Shown here in pieces: positions 12,163-24,424 of a DNA stretch of 64,000 nucleotides. The stretch's first letter is position 1, and each line of letters starts with the position of its first letter. The stretch comes from Acanthochlamys bracteata (taxonomy: Eukaryota; Streptophyta; Magnoliopsida; Pandanales; Velloziaceae), in NCBI GenBank assembly GCA_019914995.1, contig CM034129.1:2617725-2681724 (forward strand). Direction: 5' to 3'. The translations under genes and the position numbers were made by a program. Below the pieces are notes generated by a model. The model made no database searches. It saw only the letters and a program-made list of their open reading frames with translations, and was not told the origin of the DNA.

Positions 12163-12207
12163 ATGGAATTCATTACAATTCTAGATTTTGATTTGATTTT
12201 AATTTGA
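12163..12207 (+). other. Upstream ORF in COQ10 leader
   Basis: A 14-codon frame (ATG at 12163, TGA ending at 12207) lies 60 bp before the proposed COQ10 start, in a region that should be 5' UTR. It could lower or regulate COQ10 translation. Whether the transcript starts upstream of it is not known. Confidence 0.4.
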
Positions 12208-12267
12208 TTCTTTTGTTCTATTTTTCGATTTTGTGGAGAGGAATCTGAGATATTGATTCGTAAAGCA

Positions 12268-15200
12268 ATGCTGCGGTTGTCTTCTTCGTCTAAAATTGTA
12301 TCGAGATTATTAGCACGCCGTCGAAATTGTTTAGATTTTGGCAATGTTTTTGATTTGTCGGTGAAAAATTCAGTTGATCACCAAGGACCGTTAGGTAGAT
12401 TCGTGCAGTCTCGGCGTTCTTATGGTTTAGCTTCTTTGGGTAGTCAGAGTGTTGATAAGGTGAACGGAGTTGGAGGTGAAAGGATTGTTTCGGCGTTCGA
12501 GAGTTTGCATTATAAGAACCAAACTAGGGGGTTTCTTGGATGGGGCGATGGCGAAGAGGGCGATTCACTTTCTAAGCAGCATGACGAAAAGTGCGTTATT
12601 GGGTATGCATTGAGCAATTTATTTTTTGTTGAGGTTTTTCAACTTTGTGTTCTCATTGCTTGAATGAAGAATACTTGGTTTCCTTCTGTAGAAAAATTGT
12701 GCTGGTTTACTTTCTTTGTCATCATAATTACTTAACGCTAAGTTGGCAGCTATCGTTCTGCATAATGTGAGACACTTCTTGTAAACAGTAGGTTTTACTC
12801 ATTTCTGCATTCAGCCTAAAGCATGACAGCCCATATCCAGTAGAATGGCTGTATTAATAATTGAGAAAAGAACATTTTTCCCTTGCAATCACGTTGTTAA
12901 AAAGAAAAGTAAATAAGAAAAAGGTGTATTTCGGCACCTTTAGAAAGTATATTATTTTAACAGTTGAGACTGTCAGTTGTTTGTAGCTAGCAGGTCGATT
13001 TAGCTTTATAATATGGTTGCATGGTTTGAGCATCAGGTACTCCCCAGAACAGCTATTCGCAGTTGTTGCGGCAGTGGACTTATATGAAGACTTTCTTCCA
13101 TGGTGTCAAAGATCTAGGGTTATCAGGAGAAATAATGACGAATCATTCGAGGCAGAGCTACAGATTGGATTCAAGTTTTTCATTGAGAACTATGTGTCTC
13201 ATGTGCGGCTAATGAAGCCAAGATATATTAAGGTCAGAATTGCTGTTTAAACTGTAAATGATGTTCATATTCAATTCATTAAGGGTCAAAGGACAGTGCA
13301 ATAACTGTGTTTATCAATGTTTGACATTCTAAGAATCAGTTGAAGAATGGAGGAGAAGTGAAAAAAGTAGCACATAATGATGATGATGATGAACATATGA
13401 AAATTTTCTAAATTCTCAAACCTATTGCAGATCACTTACCTTTTCCTTTTTTTGCAGACAGCTGTATCTGATAGTGCTCTTTTTGACCACTTGATTAACA
13501 TTTGGGAGTTCAACGAGGGTCCTGTTCCTGGAACATGCGACCTTCATTTCTTTGTAGATTTTAAATTCCGGTCACCATTGTACCGTCAGGTATGATGAGG
13601 CTGTTCCATTTATCTATATTTGTTGTTTCTTAGGCCTTACAAAGCCAGTTGATTTTATGTATGCTGTCTAGTTTTAATATATTTTATAATCTGAGTGCTA
13701 AGGTTGACATTTTAAGGGAAACAATATAACATTCATAAGAAAGGCAAGGGGTTCTTTTACCTTATATGAATTCTATATTCAAGGCCTTTACTTTGCTTTG
13801 TGAAATTAGGTAATTAACTTTTAGCATTTGAATATACTTTCTTCTATTGCCTTTTTTGTGAAGGTCTCCTCGTTAGAATAGGCTGTTACCTAGCTTCCAA
13901 CCACCAACTTTACATGTTTTCTGCAATGAGTCACCTGTATGTCTGCAGGAATGAATAGTGTTAGGAACTTTGAACTTAGGCCTGTAGGGCCTCTAGATTA
14001 TTAGAATGCTACGCAATATCATGCCGTTGTTAATTCTCATGTTTGGGAAACTGGAGAAATTCAAAACAGTAGGTGTCTAAGTGCTAGTTAGTTAGTGGGT
14101 TGAAATTTGTTAGTGGTATTACATTGAAATAGCGTTGCAAAAGAAGGAAGCAAGTTAATGCTCAAGCTTGATGTTTTATGGGCACCAATACAAAGGCAAT
14201 TCTACCTTTTTTTCTCTTTCTGGCAGTGACAAGAATGCTTTTAGTTAAAACTTAGTCTAATGAGGACATACTGGAATACCTGCTTGCTACCTTTGTGCAA
14301 TGGTAGAATATCAGCAAGAAATTTAGAGTTAGGACTTAGGATGTTCTAGATATTGCATTCATCCTGCCTGGATTAAATAGCATCTGATAGGATTATCTCA
14401 CCTGTTCATGTAGATATTGAGGTTGTTATTACCAACTTGGATTGCTGTCCGAATTTGTAGTATGGTTGTGATTGGGGATTTAGAATTGTGAGAGATAGTG
14501 ACTTTTATATACATAAACACGTGAAGAAATCTGAACAGCATTCCAACTTTCTGGAACATGAATTGCTTCTTCAGTGGGTTTATGTTAGTTTTTATCACTA
14601 TGCAGTGGTTCTAGTCTGAACCCCAAGGATATGAGATGTGGTGGCTGAAGAAAGGCATTATACAAGAGGGTGAAAGATTTGGGCTTGACTAGAAAGTGAA
14701 CTATTAGTGTGGCGAGAAGAGATTAGGTATGAGACTTTCAGATCCTCCTTTGAACTCTGATTTAAGGGGGATAATAGAGCAGTGGATTAATAAGGTTGGT
14801 ACTTGGAGTTAAGGTTCATGGCTGGAATATATTAATAGACAACTGATGGTTGAGGTACAGAAAAATGTAGGGCAAGGGTCTTCTTTCAAGCAAGGCAAGC
14901 CAATGCATTTTACTAAATGAGTTAAAATCTTAAACATTAGAGAAAAGGAACAAGGCTAACAAGTAATAACGATCATATCAAAGGAACAGGAAATTTGGTT
15001 TGGAGAGAGAAATGATAAAACAAAAAATGGACTATTGCTATGTACCTTTTAATTATGTCTATGTTGCACCTCACTTAGGGATGTAAACGTGTTGGCTTTT
15101 GATTGGATTGGAGCCAGATGCTAATCCGAATCCTATATCAATTTTGTGGATCCATACTTGGATTGATACCCTACAAGAATTTAGGATCCATACCCTATAA

Positions 15201-15933
15201 AAGATCAGATTCTGCTTCTCTCTCGAGTTTTCATATCGATACAAATACTAAATCAAGAAAGTCATCAATTTATAATATAACTGAAAAGTAAATATAAAAG
15301 GATTATAATTATTTATCAAACAATCACATAACTCTTAATAAAGCTTTATAGATGGAAAGATAATTTCATGGGTGTCCAACTTGTTAAATAGTTCATAGTA
15401 ATCATATGTTTTTAAACTATGCGAGTTATTTCGAACTTGGATAATCGGGTGAAAAATTCTTAAGATCTATACCCTACCTGCCAGATATGGTTTGGAAAGA
15501 TTCATACCAAACCATTAAGATTCGGATCTTTTTCTTTTGAATTCATACTATAAATTACATCAGGTTGGATCGAGTTATCAGAATTTTGAGTACCATTTAG
15601 ACCCCCTAATTTCACTTGTATTCGCTTAAAATTTCCAATTTAAGTGCACTTGCTAGAGATGTTTAAAAAGATTGATATTTGAAAAGAGATTATTACATTT
15701 TTGCTTTTTGATTCATGATTACACCTACTTTGTGAATGCTGTTAGTATAATATGCCAGCCTCTTATTATCTGTTTTGATTATAAGCAATTGTGTTTAATT
15801 TCTATTGCAGGTTGCCTCCATGTTTTTCACAGAGGTTGTTTCCAGATTGGTCAACTCCTTTAGTGACCGTTGCGGCAGGATCTATGGTCCTGGTGCTCAA
15901 GTTCTCGAGAGACCTTATGGACAAAGTGCATAG
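12268..15933 (+). CDS. COQ10: Coenzyme Q-binding protein COQ10, mitochondrial
   Basis: Four exons (12268-12602, 13037-13232, 13458-13589, 15811-15933) join in phase to 261 aa. The ATG at 12268 begins a basic, serine- and arginine-rich leader (MLRLSSSSK, LLARRRNC) typical of a mitochondrial presequence. From about residue 112 a START/polyketide-cyclase-type domain follows, with the family signatures YSPEQLFAVVAAVDLYEDFLPWC, DHLINIWEF, PGTCDLHFFVDFKF and SPLYRQVASMFF. COQ10 binds ubiquinone or late intermediates on the inner mitochondrial membrane and supports respiration and Q biosynthesis. Intron 3 is 2.2 kb and carries a weak foldback repeat (15076-15612). The first exon holds the whole poorly conserved leader. 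Family identity is firm; the exact start is supported by the leader but not proven. Confidence 0.93.
15076..15612. repeat. Possible foldback element in COQ10 intron 3
   Basis: The ends TTAGGGATGTAAACG (left) and the reverse complement of the right end, TTAGGGGGTCTAAATGG, are similar. The interior repeats variants of 'ggatccatacc' several times. It looks like an old non-autonomous DNA element, but the arms are short and diverged. Confidence 0.35.
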
Positions 15934-17008
15934 TATTAATCGTCCTATCCTCTCCTTAATTTGCTAGCTGTTGGACCACTGATCTGACGGTTTGTGAATT
16001 AGATTTTGTTTCATATAGAACTGACAGCAGACAACTATCCATTTAATCCTGTATATCTCTTGCAATTAGTAACACCCAAAACTTGATTCATTAGCATATA
16101 GAAGTCCTCTTTATTCCGGCTCTGACACCAAACTTCTCCTCTAGTTTCTTGCTTTTTGTAATTTATGAGCTCTCAGTGGGTCCCGTTGTTTATAAGCTTT
16201 TAGGGCGTGTTTTAAATGTCCGTTACTGAGTTTCGTAAAAATAAAAAATCAGAAGTAGAGTTTCAAAAAAAATAAAGTGAAAGTGGAGTTCAGTATTTGT
16301 ATTTCAATAGATTTTAGAAGTGTGTTGAAAATTGAAATATATAATTATATTAAGAAGTGTGTAAATAAAAAAGTTAGAACTGGAATTTTGCATATAAAAA
16401 TAGAGTTTTAAATTTTTTGTGTAATTAAAATATATGAACTATTTAAAATTCAAAATCTGATAAAAAAAATAAAATTATGAATATTTGAAACACGCACTTA
16501 TCTAAGTAGCGGTTCATCTATTTCTGTATACTGAACAGAATATTAGGCGTAGAGGCCCCTAAAGATGTGATGACTTTGTTATTGCTTTTGTAAACAGAAA
16601 TCTTGCCCTGAAACATAACAGGGACGTTTAATGTCATTAATCTAAAATCATTCTGAAATTATCGGTACGAGTAGAATGAACGAAAATTCTTGTTGTCAAT
16701 TTCCAGCAAGAGAAATTAAGAAATATCTCATCTGGTAGTATATTGTCCGTTCATTGCTTCTACCTCTAGCTTTAATCCAGAATCCAACGGTAGAGAAAAA
16801 CAAAGAAAGAAATATAAAGTGAGACAAAATAAATAAATAATGTTTAGCATCTCCATTCCCGACCCTATCTCCTACTTCCCTCGGTCTTGAGAGCTGGCGG
16901 GAGCTGCAAAAGACCACCTGCTCCGAAACTCATTAATCCAAACTAAAAGTTTCCAAGCACATATAAACTAATTGTTTTCTCCAATTTTTTTTCTCTACGC
17001 TCTGATAG
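15934..17008. other. COQ10-EGY2 intergenic region
   Basis: COQ10 3' flank, a MITE at 16203-16497, then the EGY2 promoter and leader. No extra gene seen. Confidence 0.6.
16203..16497. mobile_element. Tourist/PIF-Harbinger-like MITE, family 1 copy 2
   Basis: A 295 bp element with ends GGGCGTGTTTTAAATG and ATTTGAAACACGCAC and TTA on both flanks (16200-16202, 16498-16500). The internal sequence (for example 'gttactgagttt' and 'ggaattttgcatat') aligns with copies 1 and 3. It lies 270 bp after the COQ10 stop. Confidence 0.82.
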
Positions 17009-20000
17009 ATGGGAACTCTCCCGAGCTCTTCACTCTTGAATCTAACCTCTCGATCGCGTTTACAAATTCCTGCCACTCACGGAATCTTCATAGAAAGAAT
17101 TCGAGTTCATGAGTGGAGAAATTTGAAGCAGACATGTTTTTTGTGTAAGAAGAGTAATAATCCAAGAAGTTTTAGCAAGCCTCGTCTCGATCGCGTTGTT
17201 TGTTTTTCTTTCGAAAGTGGAGATGGATCAGGAGAGGAGAAGAAGCATGGGTCGACGAGCACCGCCACTGACGAGAAAGAACACAGAAACGACAGCAGCA
17301 GCAGCAGCAGCAATGAGGAATCGAAATCCGAGCAGTCAGTCTCTTCACGGGTATTTTGTGTATCTCATTTTCATGCGATCAATGCCACAACAACTCTAGG
17401 CAACATCAACAAATTCTTCATATAATGTAGCTAGAGTAGTTGCACAGATTCTCACACACTATGTTCTATATTAGGCTTAAAATTAAGAAGAAAAATGAAG
17501 TGTACTTAGAATTATTGATATCTCCTTATTGCACGTATACATCTGTGCTATTGTGTCAAAGTGGGTAGACTTGTTTCTTCTAAATCATGTACCGATCCAT
17601 TGTTTTATTCTACATTCACACGGAGAGTTCTTGAAAATTTGTTTTGCTGCCTCCTTATTGACTGCTTCAAAGTCTTTATGTAAGATTGTGTGAACTAAGC
17701 AGGTGGTGAATGGATCTTTTCACCTTTTCATCATTCTTTCCTTGATAATGAAAAAATACATTACCAGGTGCTTGAGATTTTTGCCCATTTTCATCCTATT
17801 TATCATGCGAAGCACATTGTAACACTTTACTTCTTTGTATATTTTAGATTGTGTATTCTTCAACTTTTATAGTAAAGATGCAAAAGTTACTGAGAAATCT
17901 TGATCACAAGGATGCAATTGATAGTGCCATTTTTATTATAGAATGCAAAGCAAGTCAATGGAGTCTTTTAAAGTTAAGTAGATAGTTGCATACATCTCTA
18001 AGTTTTGCATGGTTGAATGTAGAGAATGCTTGTATAATAACATTTTACAAGTACAGTATCAAACTTAGGCATGGCATGTGACTTGAAGAAAGTTCTATAT
18101 GACCACTTGAGGAGTTCAATATAGCTCCAAATATACGACTTCTTACAGATTTTGTGGGCTTAAATTTGAGACTTATGCTATTGTGGAGGCACATGGACCT
18201 ACTAGTTTGTAAGGTTGTCTTTAGATAGATGTATTGGGGGCATTTAGGAGTGCTTTTGAAATAGAGCTTTTCTGAAACGAAAGGTATCTTTGTCTATTTT
18301 GAAAAACGAGCTCTACTTTTTTACCTAAAAAAATAATAGAAATAAGTAATAAAAAGATCTTACTATGTAGAATTTTCTATACTTTCTAAAATTTTAAATA
18401 AATTCTCTAAATGTTTATAAAAGATGTACTGAAAAACGTGAACTGAAAAATTGAAAAGTTGTTTTTTTGGAAAGTTTGCCAAACGCCCCCTTAGTTAGAG
18501 TTGGTTGATGGTGCAAAAAGCTATTTTGGATGTATCCACTTTGCACATATTTTGTCAGCTAATTTCGACTTCTTTTGAATGCTACTCAACATTTGTGTGT
18601 CCAAGTGATTTCTCACACTACCTGTTATGGTTAAGACTAACAAGCTTTCATTTGCTTTCAGCGTCCAAGTCTCACTCTAGATGGACCATCATATAGCAGC
18701 TTTCAGGTCGATTCATTTAAACTCATGGAACTACTTGGGCCGGAAAAGGTAGATCCAAATGATGTGAAGCTTATCAAACAAAAACTTTTTGGGTACTCAA
18801 CATTCTTTGTGACTAAAGAGGAACCTTTTGGTGACCTTGGGGAAGGCATCCTTTTTCTTGGCAATTTACGGGGAAAGAGAGAAGAGGTCTTTGCAAAACT
18901 TCAGCGTCAGCTGCGAGAAGTCACTGGAAACAAATACAATCTGTTTATGGTTGAGGAGCCAAATTCAGAAGGACCTGACCCACGAGGTGGCCCACGTGTT
19001 AGTTTTGGTTTACTGAGGAAAGAAGTTTCTGAGCCAGGATCAACAACGCTTTGGCAATACGTCATCGCACTGCTTCTTTTTGTCCTTACAGTTGGTTCAT
19101 GTGTTGAATTGGGGATTGCTTCTCAAGTATGTGGTGCTTTTGGAACCTCTTCATTACGGATTTCTTGTCAATATTTTTTACTTTTTCTTGAGCATTTTTT
19201 TTTGAAAATATTTTACAGTTGAGCAGTTTGCCACCTGAAGTGGTGAAGTTCTTCACAGATCCCAATGCAACTGAACCACCTAATATGCAGCTTTTATACC
19301 CTTTCATAGAAAATGCTTTGCCATTGGCTTATGGTGTTCTGGGAGTTCAGCTATTTCATGTAATACTTGATCCCTTTGCTTTTTGTCCCTTTAATTTCTT
19401 AGTAGTGATAGTTGTTGTACTTGTTAATTTAAAAAATTGAAATTGTCACTGCCTTGGAGCTATTTTATGCTTGGGCACTTCTATTCAGTTAACTAAATGA
19501 TTGAACTTATCAATTAATTTTTGGAGAATCACATTTTTCCATACTCATGTGATCAATCTGTTTGATTTCATAGATACATTTGATGTTACTGCTTTGGTTA
19601 TTGTATGTATTCATATTACTCCATACCTTAATCCTGCTCGATCTTTTTTCCTGTTCAGGAAGTTGCACATATTTTGGTGGCATATCCCAGAAAAGTAAAA
19701 CTGAGTATTCCTTATCTCATCCCAAACATCACCCTAGGAACCTTCGGTGCAATAACACAGGTGAACCACTGACTCAGATTTTCATGAAAGGAAAGTTTGG
19801 ATATTGAGTATTAATTACTTAATGTTTTTTTTGAAATTCTTGGATATTTTTATTTGTGTTGCATGTTCTTCTGATCTATGTATTCTGCAAATTGTTTTAG
19901 CGCACATAACGATATCTTTAATGAATTTTATCTGGGATCCTATTCGTACCAATGCTGTTGGCTAAATGTTTTGACAACAGACCATTTATCAGCATTTAGA

Positions 20001-23000
20001 ATGGTCTCTTTTTCTATTTTAATTTCTTTTTTAAGGCATGCTACTAAAACTTTAGAAGTGCATGTGAACATCACTATTGATAGCACATTACGTTGCTTGA
20101 GACTGCTTCATCATATATGCTTTCTCAGTTTTCTTCAACCTAAGCTTGTGCATGTGATTCCCTATCACAATTTGTTGTTCTGATGAATCAATCTTCTGGT
20201 TTTGTAGTTCAAATCTATACTCCCTGATAAAAAAGCGTTGGTTGATATCTCAATGGCTGGTCCGTTGGCTGGCGCTGCGCTTTCTTTCTCAATGTTCTGT
20301 GTTGGTCTGCTGCTTTCATCAAATCCTCTTGCTGCAGGAGATTTGGTTCAAGTTCCTAGTACGCTATTCCAAGGTTCTCTGCTTCTTGGACTTATTAGTA
20401 GAGCTACCCTTGGTTACACGTAAGTCCTTCAGAGATTCTTGTCTATAGTGCCAGAGAAAGACAATATTGCATATTCCACTCTTGTAGTTGACTTGCAAGG
20501 CTTTTCTTGAGCTAAGTGTGAATATTTTTTTCTGGTGTCTACCTAGATGCAGTTCCAGTGGAATAATACTAGTCCAACGCTTTGCTCTTCCTGATCTTTG
20601 ACAATTTTCTACCTCTTCACTCATAGTATATTGAAAGTTCTTTAGTGTAAATCCATATAAATTTAGTTTACATGCTTCGCTTTCTTAAAAGATTACTCAA
20701 GGAGTAGCTGTAGGAGGGGACATGTTTCTACTTCCTTTCTAGCTTTGAGACATAAAAGGCTGCCAAAAAAGGGGGAATTAGCAAAACAATCAGTGTGAAG
20801 TATCTGTTAAAGATAGAAGCATTTCTGGCCCTAACAATCTTAGGACTTCAAGATTGCCTTCATCTTGTATTGATGCAATAGAGAAATTAATATATAGGAT
20901 TGGATCCCAAGCTAAAGTAATTGGCTAACCACTTAGGAGTTAGCATCTCCCACATATAAGCACATGCACATTTTAACATCTATCTAATGTGGGCCTATTA
21001 AGAGGGTTGAATGTTAAGCTCACCAAGTTAGGCCCAACTTGGCTCAACTCAAAGCGAGTTGCTGGTCTATCTCCAGTTAGCTAATCCGTTTTTTATTTAG
21101 ACATCATTCTAGACCCTTATGTTACTAGAGCTAGCCCTTTTTTGCTTGCGCTTACTTGGCCCTTCACGCTACTCATTGAGTCCAGCTTAACTTGAAAGTT
21201 CAACAATCTCTCCCCAGTAACATATCGAGTGGGTCAACCCCACCAGGTTCTAATACTAATTGTAGGATCGGATTCCAAGCTAAAATGATTGGCCAATAAT
21301 TTAGAGATAGTGTTTTGCATATATACGCATATGCACATTCCAACATACAACCAATGTCTAACTATTAAAAGATATGGATTGTAAAGCCCACTAAGCCAAA
21401 ATTCAAATTGGTCTAACTCAAGGGGAGTTGAAGGCCCTCCCTCTAAGTGAGTTAGGTTTTTTTTTTACTTGGGTACAATTTCAGACCCCTATACTACTAG
21501 GCCGGGTCTAGTCCAATAAACTAATCCGTCTTTAATTCGCACCCACTCAATCCTCCATGCAACTAACTCGGGCCAAGCATAACTTGAGGCCCAACAACAT
21601 ACATGCATGCCTCTTACTGTATGCAAAACTTTTTGTAACTCAATGTTATACATGGTTATATATATATATAGGAGGGATAAGGGTTTTTTTTTTTAAGTTT
21701 ATGGTCGGAGTGACTTCTAAATTCAATCTCCACCGTTGGATATGAAGAACTATGAGTTAGAAACGTATTCATAAAATTTCAGCTCAATCGGACTATGAAT
21801 TTACATATTCATCCCGTCACTTGATTAAGATGACAGAAAGTAAGAAAATTTAAAAATATATATATTGTATCATTTCTGTTATCTTGATCAAGTGACCGGA
21901 TGGACGTAAATTCGTAGTCCGATTGAGCTGAAATTTTATGGATATGTTTCTGACTCATAATTCTTCATATCCAACGGTGGAGATTGGATTTTGAGATCAC
22001 TCCGACCATAAACCGGAGAGGGAATTCCTGAGAGTGCCCATAAAGAGGGAGTACCCCTATTCCTCCCCGTATATATATGTACATATATGTATACATACAT
22101 ATATGTATACACATATATATATGTACATATATGTATACACATATATATATGTACATATATATATGAGATACATATGTATGTTTGATTGAGTATATTTTGG
22201 TCTTATATGCTATTGATGAAAGCTGGTAAATTTGCAGAGCTATGCATGCTGCCACGGTCTTGATCCACCCTCTTGTGATTGCAGGCTGGTGAAGTTTCTC
22301 TTTTTCTCTCCACGTTTTTCATATAGGTGCACCACTGTCAGTGAAATAAACTAACTTTTTGTTTAATCCTTGCAGGTGCGGTTTAACAACATCGGCTTTT
22401 AACATGCTTCCCGTTGGGTGCCTTGATGGTGGTAGAGCCATACAGGTAAGCATATCCATAAAGGAAATGAACTTTAGTTCAAAAAATTCAAACCATTATT
22501 GATACATTGCTCATAAGTTGTGGCTATTGTGTATGTCACTGAACATTGAATTTAAATGAGCCTTTCTGTTGATAGTAGCTTGTAAAATACAGATTGCTCA
22601 TTTGTGCTTGATGATATTCACTTAACAATGTAATGACCTTTATATCTAAACCAAACCATCATTGATACATTGTTCATAAATTGTGGCTATTGTGTACCCC
22701 ACTGAACATTGAATTTAAATGAGCCTTCCTGTTGATAGCAGCTTGTAAAATGCAGAGTGACATTTGTGCTTGACAATGTTCACTTAACAATGTAGTGACA
22801 TTTATCTCTAAGCCATTGAATTGCTTTCCTATTCTAAAGCATTCCCTAATTTGGTGTTTGGCAGGGTGCCTTTGGGAAGAATGCATTGCTTGGCTTTGGC
22901 TTGACAACATATTTGATGCTTGGCCTTGGATTGGTATTCCTCGTTTCCCTCATAATTTGCATTTCTGTGTCCTGCATTCAATTCTTATGTTTCTAGAACC

Positions 23001-23737
23001 TAATTCTTTTGGCTCATGCTGCAGTAGACTCTCGGTAAACATCTTGGTTGCATATAACTCTTGCATTCTTGGTTACATCCTACATCTTTTTGCAAGAAGA
23101 TCCTGTTGTCTCATCAATCTCCTTACTGGTTTATAAAAGAAACATTAAGGATTCTGTTTTCACATTACCTGTTCAAGTTGCTTTATTGGGTATGCATGTT
23201 TGTGTGCCTAACTCATTTAAAGCACCACTATTTGAAACACTGAGATTCCATTTTTCCCCCCTTGCAGCTTGGTGGACCTCTTTCTCTACCATGGGGTTTA
23301 TATGTGTTAATATGCCAGGTATGCCACTCGATTAAACTTCTCATCCTTACTTTGTGAAATGATGGACTTAGCTGGAAACTGAGGTTGGAAGTCTAGGGAA
23401 AACTAGTTTAATATAAATCTGCAAACATGTTCTTCTCTGCCCATCATTAATCTTCAGGAGCGTTGTGTCACTGAGATGCCTCTTCCATGTTTGCTGTTTG
23501 TGGCAACTGCTGCTTTTACATTGCTATATTACTTCGGCCACTACAGCAACTAATCATAAGTATCACACTTGCGTACAGAGATCAGCAGAGAAACCTTGCT
23601 TGAACGATGTCTCTGAAGTCGGAACTTGGAGAAGGACAGCTCTGGTGGTTGTGGTATTCCTAGTAATACTGACCCTCCTTCCATTATGGGATGAGCTTGC
23701 AGAAGAGTTAGGCGTAGGACTAGTAACTACATTTTGA
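17009..23737 (+). CDS. EGY2: Chloroplast site-2-type metalloprotease EGY2
   Basis: Ten exons, all in phase, give 553 aa: 17009-17350, 18662-19126, 19219-19359, 19659-19760, 20208-20419, 22238-22288, 22376-22445, 22865-22933, 23268-23318, 23579-23737. Residues 1-115 are a serine-rich plastid transit region with a coding AGC repeat (about 17290-17312). The [14 protein letters not shown] block and the [17 protein letters not shown] block are characteristic of EGY proteases. The membrane part carries the zinc motif HEVAH, split by intron 3 after its first histidine, and the second motif [11 protein letters not shown], matching NxxPxxxLDG. Both are needed for intramembrane cleavage, so the enzyme looks active. 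EGY2 acts in thylakoid membranes and influences photosystem II protein levels and hypocotyl growth in Arabidopsis. Intron 5 (1.8 kb) and intron 7 are packed with repeats. The end GLVTTF matches the family C-terminus. EGY1 is the main alternative, but the length and transit-region layout favour EGY2. Confidence 0.94.
18236..18490. mobile_element. MITE family 2 copy A in EGY2 intron 1
   Basis: Ends GGGGGCATTTAGGAGTGC and CCAAACGCCCCC with a shared inner block 'ttttgaaatagagctttt' and 'gaaaaacgagctctac'. It is about 255 bp, non-coding and AT-rich inside. Relatives lie at about 28685-28930, 34802-35057 and 41457-41717. I could not establish a target-site duplication. Confidence 0.7.
20897..21596. 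repeat. Tandem pair of diverged ~350 bp repeats in EGY2 intron 5
   Basis: Unit A (about 20897-21262) and unit B (about 21263-21596) begin alike (GGATTGGATCCCAAGCTAAA and GGATCGGATTCCAAGCTAAA). They share ordered blocks: 'gcacatgcacatt'/'gcatatgcacatt', 'caatctaatgt'-like, 'gagttg', 'tcagaccccta' and 'ctaatccgt'. Divergence is considerable. No coding sequence and no terminal inverted repeats are evident, so the class is unknown. Confidence 0.55.
21671..22067. mobile_element. Long palindromic MITE in EGY2 intron 5 (TA-microsatellite site)
   Basis: Nearly the whole 397 bp is an inverted repeat. The left arm contains ATCTCCACCGTTGGATATGA and the right arm TCATATCCAACGGTGGAGAT. The arms meet in an AT-rich centre near 21860. 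The outer ends are GGAGGGATAAGGG and CCCCTATTCCTCC. It is embedded in (TA)n on the left and an alternating TA/CA/TG tract on the right. A sister copy lies in a NAR1 intron at 38081-38433. Confidence 0.85.
22068..22165. repeat. Alternating TA/TG/CA microsatellite
   Basis: Purine-pyrimidine alternation with a repeated unit of about 28 bp (acatatatgtatacacatat and variants). It borders the palindromic element directly. Confidence 0.8.
22489..22815 (+). repeat. 162 bp direct tandem duplication in EGY2 intron 7
   Basis: Unit 1 (about 22489-22651) and unit 2 (about 22652-22815) both run from 'caaaccat(t/c)attgatacatt' through 'cactgaacattgaatttaaatg' to 'cttaacaatgta'. They differ at scattered single sites. 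It is an ordinary intronic segmental duplication with no sign of a mobile element at the ends. Confidence 0.85.
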
Positions 23738-24424
23738 GAGTGTACATAGGCCTTCCATAGTATCCAATTTTGTATTTGATTGAAGTTTAATTAACTCGAT
23801 AGTCGGCTCAATATTATACAATCTATAGGAGGAACAATTACATTTTTGTCAAATAATCTCAGCAGTTGCCAAACATGTGCAATACGTTTTTCTCTGCTTG
23901 TTCACAAGTTAGATCTTGGGTAAATTTTACTTCTTCTTGAAGAGTTTCAACCTCGTACACTTAGTGCATGTTTGGGATGGGTTATTTATAACTCCAACGG
24001 AAGAGTAAGATCCATTTGTTTATTAACTGCTACAAATGCTCGAGCAATTTTACGTATACTTGAGAAAACAATGAAACGGGGATCAAGCTTTACCGACACG
24101 GTAGATTCATGTATAAAGACATCGGGGTTCTTTGTAAGCAATATAAAAATTGCCACGACCATAGTTTTTTTTTTAATTTTTACGAGCCGATGTCGGCTCG
24201 AGTTCCGCTCATAGTATACAAAACTTCGGCGCAAAGAATTGAGTGGTCCCCACGCAGGCGTGTCCACTCGCTTTTCCCCAAAGCCTCCCGCGAGAAGGCG
24301 AGTGAACATACCGCGCGGTATAACGCTTTTTAATATTTTCACCTCGACCGCCACGGAGGTTTGTTATTCTCTCTCTTTCAAATTCTCCGACGAGTGAAAG
24401 AGAGAGAGAGAGAGGAGAGAGAGA
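23738..24424. other. EGY2-NEMP intergenic region with GA-rich leader
   Basis: Short spacer with the EGY2 3' flank and the promoter and leader of the next gene. The last 27 bases before the ATG (24398-24424) are an almost pure GA repeat, a likely leader or promoter element. Nothing else is recognised. Confidence 0.5.

Noticed and set aside
19659-19672. HEVAH as a possible defect in the EGY2 zinc site
   Set aside because: The HExxH pattern is intact, and alanine at the fourth position is common in site-2 proteases. I do not trust my memory of the exact EGY2 residue enough to call it unusual.
21936-22255. Minus-strand frames rich in I, Y and H
   Set aside because: Translation of the TA/CA microsatellite and palindrome; no gene.
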